Positions 22,361 through 32,344 of a DNA stretch of 64,000 nt are shown one piece after another. Under the pieces are notes generated by a model. The model did no database searches, was not told the DNA's origin, and saw only the letters and a list, made by a program, of their open reading frames with translations. The position numbers and the translations under genes were made by a program. Numbering within the stretch: the first letter of the stretch is position 1; every line of letters begins with the position of its first letter. The DNA is from Cepaea nemoralis (Eukaryota > Mollusca > Gastropoda > Stylommatophora > Helicidae), in the NCBI GenBank assembly GCA_014155875.1, contig JACEFZ010028320.1:353001-417000 (forward strand), written 5' to 3'.

Positions 22361-23027
22361 GATCCATCCATCCATCCATCATGTGCCATGCCGGTAAGCG
22401 TGGGCGGTCATGATCTGCCATCTCACTCGATCACCAGAGTCGTGGATCAGCTCCGTGTTTCTGTCTCGACCATGCCACAAGACCAAGCCATTCAGGTACT
22501 TGCTTCTAGGTCTTCCCCTTGGTCTGTTCCCCTCGATCTTACCAGTTGTCACCAAGTTCTCCAAATCATTTCTTCTTATAACATGCCCAAAAAATTGTGA
22601 CTGTCTACGTCTAATGTCTCTAATCAGTTTACGATCTTCATTTGTTTCTTGAAGGACTTGTTCATTGGTTTTTCTGGCTGTCTATGGTATTCTTTGCATT
22701 TTCCTCAGAAACCACATTTCTACAGCCATCAGATGTTTTTTCAGCCTGACAGCTCATTGTCCAAGCTTCACATCCATATAAAAGTACATGTTCTATGTAG
22801 CATCTCAGCACTTTTTTTCTCGTTTCAGTTGACATCTTTTTATTGGTCAGTATGATTTTCATCATGCTAAAGGCTACTTTTGAAATGGCGATTCTTGTTC
22901 TAATCTCTTCACGGCATCTCCCATAAGATGTTATTACTGTTCCAAGATAATTGTACCTATTCATTTGTAAAAGAATATTCCCATTTACTTGTATATGTAC
23001 ATTGTGGTATTTCGTTCTTCCTAGTAA
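22361..23027 (-). mobile_element. LINE family A tail, opposite orientation, inserted in the hAT element
   Basis: On the minus strand: NRYNYLGTVITSYGRCREEI, MKIILTNKKMSTETRKKVLR, CYIEHVLLYGCEAWTMSCQA and, in another frame, MENLVTTGKIEGNRPRGRP. It ends in (TGGA)n. A CTACCTT duplication flanks it (22354-22360 and 23028-23034). Three bases or fewer separate the reading frames, so it is a fairly young copy. Confidence 0.85.
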
Positions 23028-23171
23028 CTACCTTTTTACATTTGTAATAAAAACAGTTGGTGCTTTTTTTGGTGCTTTCTACAAATATTTGGTGCTGTTT
23101 AGTGCTTTTTGGTTCGATTTTGGTGCTTTTTCATCAAAGCATCAAAGGGAGATGGCAACACTGAACCTGTC

Positions 23172-23420
23172 ATGCATGTCGTAAAAGGCGACAAAGGAGG
23201 ATTCCGCCTGTGTGTTAACGAGACACGTAAAGGAAGCACAGAATAATCTCACACTGTAACCCGCCGCACAGGACGTAAGGGGCGACGAAAGAAGGTCGGA
23301 CGTGCGGATGGATTTTCCATTCCGAACAAAAACTGTACTTGCAAAATCCAACCAATCCTAAACAAATAATGAAATAAGAATAATCAACCGAACGGAGGGA
23401 TAGAAGGCTCTTCTAGAAGA
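23172..23420 (+). repeat. SINE-like dispersed repeat (continuation of hAT target)
   Basis: GCATGTCGTAAAAGGCGACA at 23174 matches the repeat at 3823. A second diverged version of the same motif (GACGTAAGGGGCGACGAAAG) follows at 23272. Confidence 0.4.
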
Positions 23421-23811
23421 GATATGGGGCGATGAGAGAATAGCTGCAAAGAGTCCAGATCGCAGATTTTTACCATTCACATACAAACATTTACAAGAAT
23501 TGGCATCTGGAATATCAGAACAATGTGTTAATCGGGAATGACAACGCAGGTGATGGTGGAGACGAGACTCTATGACACTTGCTTTTTGGAATTATGTGAA
23601 ACAAGGTGGAACGGACCAGACCGACAGATTTTTAAGCACAGGTGAAACAGTGCTGCACCATATTATAGTGTATATAGACAAGTCTGCACTTGAAGGTTGA
23701 TATGATCAATATCAGGCCGATCGTCTTTACTTCTCGGATCAATTCCTGGTACACATTTTAGACTGGGTTGAATTGGGAACCCAGGTCTAGTGCAAAAAAT
23801 AACCCCTCCTA

Positions 23812-23829
23812 CACCCCCCCCCCCCCCCC
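23812..23829. repeat. Poly-C run
   Basis: About 17 C after an ACACC stretch. It is the source of the proline-rich short ORFs here. Confidence 0.9.
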
Positions 23830-23869
23830 AACACCCTTTGTTTGGTGTGCATTTCAAATATTTGACCAC

Positions 23870-24085
23870 CGGGATGGCATACAAACGTGCCAATCACTGC
23901 GCTGTTGCGGCTCCAATTGTATCATCTACAAATCGTATATTGTTGATGTTATCGTATTCGATGGAGATCCCTCTTATGTCTTTCCCAAGTCTAAAACTAG
24001 TTTCACTACTTTTGCGTTGAAGTATTCAAGTATTACTTTTATTTCTTGTGATTTGATTTGAGAAATCACCATTTCTATTTCTTCA

Positions 24086-24171
<86 letters not shown>

Positions 24172-24740
24172 GTGTGTGTGTATATGATTGTGTGTGTGTG
24201 TGTTGTTTGTGAAATTGCTGCTTGTTGCTGGCGCATATACTTGAATAATAATTATATTTACTGGTTTGCCTTTCATTTTAATTTTGACTAAACCAACTCT
24301 ATCGGAGTTATTTAAATAACAGGTAATAAAATAACATGTAGCTGTTTCCTTATTACGTTGCAGTTATACTACTTGTACGTGTTTATCACTTCCTGAAGTA
24401 TTGCCTGTTTATCTTATTACTTTATTAGTTCCCTTCCAGATAATCTCACCTATGCCTAAGATTTTAATTTTCACGTTTATCATTACTGTTATTACTTAAT
24501 GTTCCTAGCTCAGCTAGTATCTTGACATTCCACGTTCTTATTTTAAACTTGTACATTTTATTTGTACCACCGGTAGGCTTATGACTGTCTGGTGTAACCT
24601 CTGACTCGTGACAGTCCCTACCAGGCGAGGCTGTCCCAAGACAACCGTTAACGCCGTTCTCTAACTCTGATCTATAGAATTCTATGAAATCTTGGGAAGA
24701 TAATGTGGTTGTTTCACCCGTCTTCCACATTTACCCAGCG
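23870..24740 (-). pseudogene. Internally deleted LINE: endonuclease joined to RT palm
   Basis: Reading the minus strand: a leader ending PDSHKPTGGTNKMYKF (about 24560); the start of an apurinic-type endonuclease (KIRTWNVKILAELGTLSN); then VNIIIIQVYAPATSS interrupted by microsatellites; then EEIEMVISQIKSQEIK and VILEYFNAKV (normally GDFNAKV). Directly after this comes the RT palm block DIRGISIEYDNINNIRFVDD (FVDD in place of YADD). The finger and early palm parts of RT are missing, so the copy carries a large internal deletion. Confidence 0.72.
24091..24202. repeat. (CT)n then (GT)n microsatellite inside the LINE endonuclease
   Basis: About 37 CT units and then two GT blocks. On the minus strand it inserts a long Arg-Glu and Thr-His run between two halves of the endonuclease domain. 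Confidence 0.95.
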
Positions 24741-24759
24741 GCTTTTACATCTACAGTTG

Positions 24760-25514
24760 TAAACAGTTTGCGATTGCCAGGACAAGTCAGGTTCTGATCT
24801 GCGCAGTTGCAGAGGTATCTACTTATCTCGGTGGATACTCGATTCGTAATGAAAAACAAAGTGAATAAAAAGTGTGTAAAAATCATTAACCAAGAAAATA
24901 ACCCGGATTACAAAAATGTGGAGTAGAAGGCAGTTTTATTACTGACATGAGAGTATTGTGGTCATCAAAATCATCACGTCAACAGGAGAAAACTATGCGT
25001 TGCTAAGGGAGGTGAGAAATTGTCAGTTGTGTAGAAAAGGATAATTATAACTAATAAATACATGATTTGCAACGTCCGGCAAAGAACATACAACTAATGT
25101 CTAGTAAGCAGGTAACAACAAAGAATTAGTTCCCACGCCATGAACTGTGTTGGGCATATGATGCTAGCCATAAATGTTTAGACAAATCGTCTCATATATA
25201 TATAAACAGACACACGTACATTCATAAATACACACAAAGAATCCTTCATATATACTTACATCACGTGCACAGACTCGCACAGTTATGCACTCGCTCAAAA
25301 ACACATAAATACATACTCCCTCGCATACACATATACTTCTCACAATCACCCACCCACCCATCCACTCTTCAGTCCATATATCCATCTATGGGATGTGGTA
25401 TCTCAGACGAATACTGCGCATAATCAAAGTAACTAACAACGATTGTCTGGAAAAAGCGACTATAAGAAAGAGATACACAGTGTTCTGCAATGGATGGGCC
25501 AATCATCATCAATA
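24760..25514. other. No recognisable gene
   Basis: AT-rich, with a CACA/CATA-rich low-complexity section at 25195-25385 that gives false short ORFs. Confidence 0.45.
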
Positions 25515-25522
25515 CCATAAAA

Positions 25523-25903
25523 CAGTGGAGAATCCCCCCCCCCCCCCACCAATCCCCCCAGGGAGAAAAAAGGGGTGGAGGGAATTAAGATTATTTAAAG
25601 ATCGCGTTAATACAAAAACCGATTACTTGATATTGTTTTTCCTTCCATACTTTACCGTTCTGTACTTCTTGTCCTTCTGAAATTAGTGTTATAATGTAAG
25701 TAGACCCACTAATCACATTTTATGTAGACGTCTAGACTTGTTCTAGTATGCATTATTAAATGTAGCTTTCAGTTTTACATACACTGTGTAGGGGCCGGCG
25801 GGGATTTATAGGGCGGGAATACGAAGGTGGGGGAGGCGAGAGGCGGTGGCATTCTGAGCATATGGTGAAGGGGTGCATGGGCCAAAAAGTTTGAGAACCA
25901 CTG
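25523..25903. mobile_element. Non-autonomous hAT element (MITE), copy 1
   Basis: It begins CAGTGG and ends GTTTGAGAACCACTG. A perfect 8-bp duplication, CCATAAAA, flanks it (25515-25522 and 25904-25911). The interior matches 48600-48958 (for example CCGATTACTTGATATTG, and GGGCCAAAAA near the right end). The left terminus is eroded by a poly-C expansion. No coding capacity. Confidence 0.9.
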
Positions 25904-26240
25904 CCATAAAAGATGCTGGTCATATATTTGAATTTAAGGACCCTTGGGTATCTGCTTCCTTGTCCAGAATTAAGGATATGGGAGTTCAAAAGAGAAAGAA
26001 GCGGCTGCAGCAGGATATAATAATATGAACTGGAAACAATTAGGTATATTTTCCTCCTACGAAAAGAAGAGACGTACTAAACACAGACACAATGCACATT
26101 TACATACCTTACACGTTAAGAAAATCCAGCCTACACACAAAGGTGAACAACCACGTGTGACTTATTCAAAAAATGAGACGTATTCAATAAATATATAAAA
26201 TGAAATAATAAAATAACAAATAAGTACAAAAGGATAACAC

Positions 26241-26280
26241 AGAACGGCCGACGTTTCGATTCTAAGAATTGTTGTCAAGG
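26241..26280 (-). ncRNA. Degenerate hammerhead-ribozyme-like core (left arm)
   Basis: On the minus strand a small stem (ATTCTTAGAAT) is followed by CGAAACGTCGGCC. Penelope-like elements are known to carry minimal hammerhead motifs with a stem II followed by GAAAC. Here the CUGANGA box before stem II is not intact (CTTGACAAC), so activity is doubtful. Confidence 0.35.
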
Positions 26281-26577
26281 ACAGGACAATACAAATAGAT
26301 GAGCAACGAAAAGTATGTACAACACAATAACGCGACAACTCGCAAATGTGGCAGTTGTGCCGGTTGAGAAGGCACTCTTTGGCTACAGAGTTTAAGTATA
26401 GTAAGGTTGCCAGCGGGCCAAAAAAAAAAAAATTTGCGAACAGTCCGATATGAATATAGACAGTTGGGTATGAGTGTATAGGGGGAGGACAGCATAGTTA
26501 TACACAAAACAGTGGGATATGTATAGGGGAGGTGTGAGAACAGTTAGATATGAATGTATAGAAGGAAGATGGCACAG

Positions 26578-26985
26578 TTATACAGTAGCGCCCACAACGG
26601 TATTGATACCTGCTGGATGGACGCATCCAAGAGAGTTTATTAATTGGTTTTCGATTTTTAGCCTGATGGAACTGTTGGAGAAGCAAGGTTTCAATGCAGT
26701 GACACCTACATCGTCGACCCCATTATGGTTGGAAGAATTAAAGTGGTTGGGGACAGGTTTGTCAGCACCCTGATTAATATCTCTGAGGTGTTCCCTAAAA
26801 CGGTCGGCAAGGCGTTTACCGATTTCACCAATGTATTTCATGTCACATCGTTTGCAAATGAAAACATATATCAGATTACGGGATGTGCAAGTGAAAGAAT
26901 CTTTTAGGGAGAAGGTGTCTCGGGGAAATGCAATCGCCGGTGTCTGAAAAACGTAAGGGCATGTCAGACAGTTCTTAGGTGGCAT
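26578..26985 (-). pseudogene. Penelope-like element GIY-YIG endonuclease, left arm
   Basis: The C-terminal endonuclease of a Penelope-like retroelement, which nicks target DNA to prime reverse transcription. The 135-codon open frame starts at an internal Met and has a CxxC (CLTCPYV), then a second Cys region (FTCTSRNLIYVFICKRCD) that holds the LIYVF half of GIY-YIG. The KYIG half follows, then RLADRFREHLRDI with the catalytic-type Arg and an HFNSSNHNG histidine segment. It ends with INTVVGATV and a stop. The normal YIGETG reads YIGEIG. No RT domain precedes it, so this is only the tail of the protein. Confidence 0.85.
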
Positions 26986-27332
26986 TTGAGGTCTCCTTCT
27001 CCCTAAAAGATTCTTTCACTTGCCCATCCCGTAATCTGATATATGTTATCATCTTCAAACGATGTGACATGAAATACATTGGTCAAACCGGTAGACGCTT
27101 TGCCGACCGTTTTATGGAACACCTCAGAGATATTAATCAGGGTGCTGACAAACCTGTCCCCCACCACTTTAATTCTTCCAACCATAATGGGGTCGACGAT
27201 GTAGGTGTCACTGCATTGAAACCTTGCTTCTCCAACAGTTCCATCAGGCTAAAAATCGAAAGCCAATTAATAAACTCTCTGGGATGCATCCATCCAGCAG
27301 GTATCAATACCGTTGTGGACGCTACTGTATAA
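26979..27332 (+). pseudogene. Penelope-like element GIY-YIG endonuclease, right arm
   Basis: Mirror copy of the left-arm ORF, with few amino-acid differences. It keeps YIGQTGRRFADRF but has LIYVIIFKRCD, where the first zinc-type Cys (VFICKRC) is replaced by Phe. The Met at 26979 is fortuitous: homology with the left arm begins only at FSLKDSFTC (about 26997). The N-terminal CxxC is absent. Stop at 27330-27332. Confidence 0.85.
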
Positions 27333-27620
27333 CTGTGCCACCTTCCTTCTATACATTCATATCTAACTGTTCTCACACCTCCGCCTATACATATCCCACT
27401 GTTTTGTGTATAACTATGCTGTCCTCCCCCTATACACTCATACCTAACTGTCTATATTAATATCGGACTGTTCGCAATTTTTTTTTTTGCCCGCTGGCAA
27501 CCTTACTATACTTAAACTCTGTAGCCAAAGAGTGCCTTCTCAACCAGCACAACTACCACATTTGCGAGCAGTCGCGTTATTTTGTTGTTCTTGTTTTTCT
27601 TTGCTCATCTATTTGTGTTG

Positions 27621-27663
27621 TCCTGTCCTTGACAAAGATTCTTAAAATCGAAACGTCGGCCGT
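27621..27663 (+). ncRNA. Degenerate hammerhead-ribozyme-like core (right arm)
   Basis: CCTTGACAAAGATTCTTAAA is followed by ATCGAAACGTCGGCC. Same position in the arm as 26241-26280, and the better preserved of the two: GACAAAGATTC against an expected CTGACGAAGATTC-like box. Confidence 0.4.
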
Positions 27664-28059
27664 TCTGTGTTGTCCTTTTGTACTTATTTGTTATTTTATT
27701 ATTTCATTTTATATATTTATTGAATACTTCTGATTCTTTGGATAAGTCACACGTGGTTGTTCACCTTTGTGTGTAGGATGGATTTTCTTAACGTGTAAGG
27801 TATGTAAATGTGCATTGTGTCTGTGTTTAGTAAGTCTCTTCTTTTCGCAGGAGCAAAGTATACCTAATTGTTTCCCGTTCATATGGGAGTTCAGCTGTGA
27901 GCCGTCAGACATGGAATTTTCCTCCTGGGCACAAGACTTGTGTTTAATCAACATATAACTGGTACAATCAGTCGATATACGCGGGTGGATATGATGAGGA
28001 GGAGACAGGGACACCTATGGACCTGTCTGCACTGAAATGATGATGATTGTCACTTATCA

Positions 28060-28265
28060 ATCATCAATAAACAATGTTTTGTGGTGGTAGAGAAGACAGG
28101 CAGTAGAGAACATCGTGGCAACTGGAAAGACCAGCGGTAGAAGAAGCAAAGAGAGGCCGATAGCAAAGATGCAGCATAATCTAAGACGGCGGCATAAAGG
28201 AATATGATCAACAAAATGCAGCCAGAAGACCAGGAACTGAGATCTGCGGAGAGACATGGACCCTA
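28060..28265 (+). pseudogene. LINE 3' terminal fragment, decayed
   Basis: It reads ENIVATGKTSGRRSKERPI and later RRDMDP, the same layout as family A (LENLVTTGKIEGKRPRGRP ... WQNMT) but from a different subfamily. Frame shifts throughout. Confidence 0.45.
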
Positions 28266-28309
28266 AAGTAATCTGATAAGGTAACTACTGATAAAATATA
28301 ATGAATAAT

Positions 28310-28473
28310 TTAAGGCCAGCGTGGAAGTGTTCTCTCTGCGTTGTTTCTGCTGTACAGCCTGATTATCTCCTCAATCCATGACACAAAACTGGAAACACGG
28401 GTGTAGACCCCAGGCTTGTTTACCAAAGCACAACCTCTTCCCCATGACGTTATTCCAAGTAATGTGTATGTGC
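28310..28473 (-). CDS. Trypsin-like serine protease, C-terminal exon
   Basis: Last exon of a chymotrypsin-fold (S1) serine protease. It is entered through a good acceptor (TTCTTGTAACAG before 28473) in phase 1. It encodes [20 protein letters not shown] and then [16 protein letters not shown], followed by a short tail and a TAA at 28310-28312. SWG and PGVYT supply the Gly residues that line an open S1 pocket (chymotrypsin 216 and 226), which fits trypsin-like Arg/Lys preference. The preceding exon is at 43538-43715: its donor leaves one G that joins this exon's GC to make Gly, restoring the family sequence exactly. The open frame continues upstream into the intron, so a Met there is not a start. 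Confidence 0.88.
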
Positions 28474-28552
28474 CTGTTACAAGAATAAAAGGTATTATTA
28501 TTTTAACTCCCACATGTTAACAATAACCAACACTTTTAATTTGTGTACACAT

Positions 28553-28683
<131 letters not shown>

Positions 28684-29169
28684 TATAAATAACTTCCGGT
28701 CAAAATGGCGGCGGACAGTCGTGTTGTTTCGTTACCTTTCCATTTTTCGCGTTGGAGATGGATGTTTTCATCTCTTGCGTGTAATTTGTGCGCCAGGATG
28801 TAAAACCAGGTGTTTCTTTCTCTAGATCTTCCCCGATGCTACGGAGTTCGTGCATTGAGCGAAGCAATCCTTGAGTGAATTTTCGCAGCGTGTGTGGTTC
28901 TGTGGTTTTCGGTTTTTTCAACGTGGCGGAACAACGTTTGTGCTCCATGTGGAGAGCAGTCAAGCCAAAACGGAGACTGCCGCGGCGGGGAGGCCGTAAG
29001 AGGCAAGGCCGGTCGAGTGGGGCAAGGCGTTTTAGATTCAAGTGTGACCGTTCCTGCTCAGGAATACTCGGATTCTATATTGGAACTGTGCCAGCGTAAA
29101 ACAGCGAGGCCCTATTCTGGAAAGCCTAGTATACAGGAACGACATTTTAGCACTTCGGTAGACGAGAGG

Positions 29170-29690
29170 AGGCATGTCCAGTTGGGACATTGTCGACACA
29201 CAAATACAGGTTGTTAGAGTTCAATCCGGTCTACCATTCGTGTTGGTTAATGTTTATGCCCGTAACACGATTCTGGATTCCCAGATGTGGCAGTGGTTAA
29301 GTGATATATTAGGTCACGAGAGAAATATTATTTCCTGTGGTGATTTCAACGCTAAAAGCAGATCATGGGGGAAACATTTTCTCTAACACACAGGGGGAGG
29401 AGCTCGAGACTGCCCTTAAAACCATTGATCTGGTTTGTATCAAAAGTGGCTGTGTCACCAGGACAGCAAGTCGTCCAGGTGATGGGGACAGCGTTATTGA
29501 CCTGGAGCTGATTTCTCCTTCACTCACTACAGTATGCATATGGTGTGTCCTTGGGTACAACGGCAGCGACCACCACCCTTGCAGCATATTGGTGGAGAAA
29601 GGCAGAACCAGACAGCACAATTTAATGGTCATGACGTTCCAGTATGACAGTACAGGGCAAGATATGGCGAGTAAAGTAAGGCGTGACAAG
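29170..29690 (+). pseudogene. LINE endonuclease (EEP) domain
   Basis: C-terminal two thirds of an exonuclease-endonuclease-phosphatase domain, which nicks DNA to prime reverse transcription. The blocks are LPFVLVNVYARN, IISCGDFNAKSRSWG, a frame change at about 29375, then GDSVIDLELISPSLTTV and GSDHHPC. The catalytic SDH motif and GDFNAKS survive; the N-terminal WN-type block is missing or frame-broken upstream. Confidence 0.8.
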
Positions 29691-29706
29691 CACAGAAAGC
29701 TTCAGG

Positions 29707-32340
29707 GTGTCACAAAATCCATAGTTTCGACAGCGCTGTTTGTGTTCAAAGGGGAGAAACTAGTCTTTTTGTAGACGGTATGTCCCCGGTAGATAACCGG
29801 CCTTGCTTTCCAGCGTCTAGAAACATCTAGAATCTGTGTGATCACCGCCTGTGCACGGGTTACCAGAGTGAAGTGATTTCTGACAGAGGCTGTTGTGCGT
29901 CGGTCAGGCGGGCAAAGAATTTAGTTGTGGCACAAACGCTGTGAAAGCAAGGTGCTTGGTGGTTTTTGCACCGTTTCTAAGGACATCAGATGGCAGGCAC
30001 TGACCGAACCGTATTCATGGAAGTCAGAGATGTCCTACAGTTCATCAGCAAGCCAGTTAATTGATGTCATGAAGTTAATTCCGTTAAAGTCTGTTTATTT
30101 TGGTATCATTAGGCGAACTCGAGTGACCGACCCAGCCGTGACCGTGGCGCGAGGAAGTAAGTCATGTGTTTACTGGCAGCCACGTTATGTGTGTCTGGAC
30201 CCAAATTAGAGCCGTTATGTGAGGGTGTTGTAACTCATGATATAGCGGGCATTCTATTGATTCGGGGCTAGATTGAAGCTGCTTAAGAAGGCGCTAGACC
30301 GATACAGGGCAAAGAGACCTTTTATTTAAGTATTCACATGGTCTAACTTGAAGGATAGTGAGTGTCGGAGGACGCCAGCTTGAAAAAGCGGCATGACGCG
30401 GGCGCCCGGAAGTGGTGTGGCTACATACCCACACTATGGCAAGTGGGACCTCTATCGACGCGGACAATCGAGTAGAATCAAATGCGATGGTCGGCAGTAG
30501 GATCGGATCTCATCCCCCAGGTCGAGCGTCGGGATGAAGGTCGTCGCCGCCATGGTGGAGCGACCACTGGATCTTTGTCTGCTTTCCTCACATCTGTCCT
30601 TTATTCATTTATACCTTAAAGGAAACTATCTTAATATATAGTGGTTGTTCTGGACAGGGGGACAGGGTGGAGGAACAGACCAAAGGGCACTTTACCTTCG
30701 GGAATTTACACGGCTGTTCGAGTGAACAGCGACTCCGTTCTAAATGACCCAGACCCGGAGAGGGCTGAGAGAATGGGGTCAATGAGATCTGCGCCTCGAG
30801 GGAGTGAACCAGGCATTCACATATTTGCTTGGGGGACTTAGACCTACGACATAGAGGTTGAACCACGTATTAATAGCAATTTGGCTGGTGCGTAACGAGG
30901 AGGTGCACCTTTTCCCCAGTGAGGCGGGGAAGAGGGAATTAATACCGGAGAGTGATAGGAACGAGAACCAGGTTCGGTGTAGTCGCCTAAGGGGCTTCTG
31001 CCACATTGTTCCAACTAATATTAATATCCAACTTTTAACATTTGATATGACTGAGATCACTGCAGGTTATGACGACTTCTCAGCACCGACCGACAGACGG
31101 ACTCGGTAGGACTTGCATCATAGTCATCTCTGGACGACGCAATTCTGTGAGCGGTCGACAGCTGAGAGATCCAGTTCATTCCAGGCACATGTGGCAGGGC
31201 AGGAGGGTTACATGAACTATTTTCTAATATGTTTCATTTATTTGAGGACTATGTCTTATATTTGGTTGTATGTGGGAAGGTGGTTACAATGTGCTCTCAC
31301 TGAGTCTTTTTCTTCACAGAATTTGCCTTCTGATGAGAAGTCCGGTCGACTGTGGGTCGACCCGTCTACATAGTGGGGATCAGCGACGAAGAGTAGGCAA
31401 GCTACCTGTAAACAACACGCGCCTATCGCCAGTGATCGGTGAGAACTTCTGGGCTGAGGAGCGACGCTTGAGAACGGCGATACTATTTGCACATATCCTA
31501 GCACCAGTGTCCACCCACCATGTTGACCAGGCACAGCCACCCGCTCCTTACACCCAGTTCCAGCAACATAAGTCAAGTAGCTGCAAGTTACTGCCCAGCC
31601 ATCAGTCATATACTATAAGATGACCAAACATGCTTGTTACCGGCCGCCGGCCTTATTGATTGGGTAGGTCTTCAAGAGTCCTAGAGTGCTACGAGAGTAA
31701 TTGATCAGGGGTTCGCAGCTGCCCCAGGCTCAATGTGTCAGGCCACCACAGCCATTGGCACTTTGTGACTCCAGGAACCCTAGAGCTCGCTAGTTTGACC
31801 GGAATATGATATTCCAGGACACAGACATTCCTTAGAGACTTTTGGTGATCATACTAAGAGGATGAAACTTCAGTGATAAACAGTGTAGGTGTCACCTTCA
31901 GGGACTTGGCCTAGAAGAAAGACATTCGAGCGTACTTATCATCGGGAGCAGGATGTCAAGGTATTATGGGAGACCGGACCTGTTGAGAGGGGCGGACTAG
32001 ATTCGGTGAGGCACTTCGGACTGCTGACTGAGGTCTATCCCAGAACTATGGCCCTATGACGTGAACAATCTTCCGATCCTGTTGCTCGGGGGCCTATCAA
32101 TATTCCACTGCCTATTCTAGCCTATATCTATACCTTACTACTATCTTTTATAATACAGATCCACATTATTATTTGTTGTTACAACCAGAGTTGAGTCATT
32201 ATGTCCAGACGGTGTGTTGGGAGATAGAGTCCAAAGATTGGAGGGGTGGGTATACTGAATTCACCAACATAGATGGCTGAACACGTCCCGAGTAAGATTA
32301 GTGTAGTAAGGGCTTCCCTCACCTCATAAGTCCTACTACA
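29707..32340. mobile_element. Solo LTR, ~2.63 kb, inside the LINE
   Basis: The insert begins (G)TGTCACAAAATCC and ends CCTACTACA, giving TG...CA ends. It is flanked by CAGG (29703-29706 and 32341-32344); five-base comparison gives CAGGG/CAGGA. Removing it with one duplication restores the LINE frame. No ORF with any retroviral domain lies inside, which fits a single long LTR left after recombination. Whether the parent was Gypsy or BEL cannot be told. Confidence 0.78.
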
Positions 32341-32344
32341 CAGG

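Larger units (their letters stand above)
19861..23163 (+). mobile_element. hAT-superfamily DNA transposon with two nested LINE fragments
   Basis: The ends are short inverted repeats: TAGTGTTGCCATTTTGA at the left, and CAGTGTTGCCATCTCCCTT as the reverse complement of the right end. The 8-bp target duplication is AACCTGCC (19853-19860) and AACCTGTC (23164-23171), one mismatch. Both subterminal regions carry many copies of TTAGTGC/TTGGTGC (19893-20000 and 22250-23125), the pattern of hAT transposase binding sites. It contains a broken transposase gene and two LINE tails. The target lies in a dispersed repeat whose other half continues at 23172. Confidence 0.88.
26022..27890. mobile_element. Penelope-like element in inverted-repeat arrangement
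   Basis: Two arms of about 0.9 kb (26022-26916 and 26993-27890) are near-perfect reverse complements, separated by a 76-bp spacer belonging to the left copy. Each arm carries a GIY-YIG endonuclease ORF reading away from the centre, a 3' region with a conserved GAAACGTCGGCCGTTCTGTG stretch, and an AT-rich end. Opposed partial copies of this kind are typical of Penelope-like retroelements. The RT portion is missing from both. Confidence 0.85.

Noticed and set aside
30641..31623. Several ORFs of 66-117 codons on both strands
   Set aside because: They lie in the solo LTR, overlap each other on opposite strands and show no domain.
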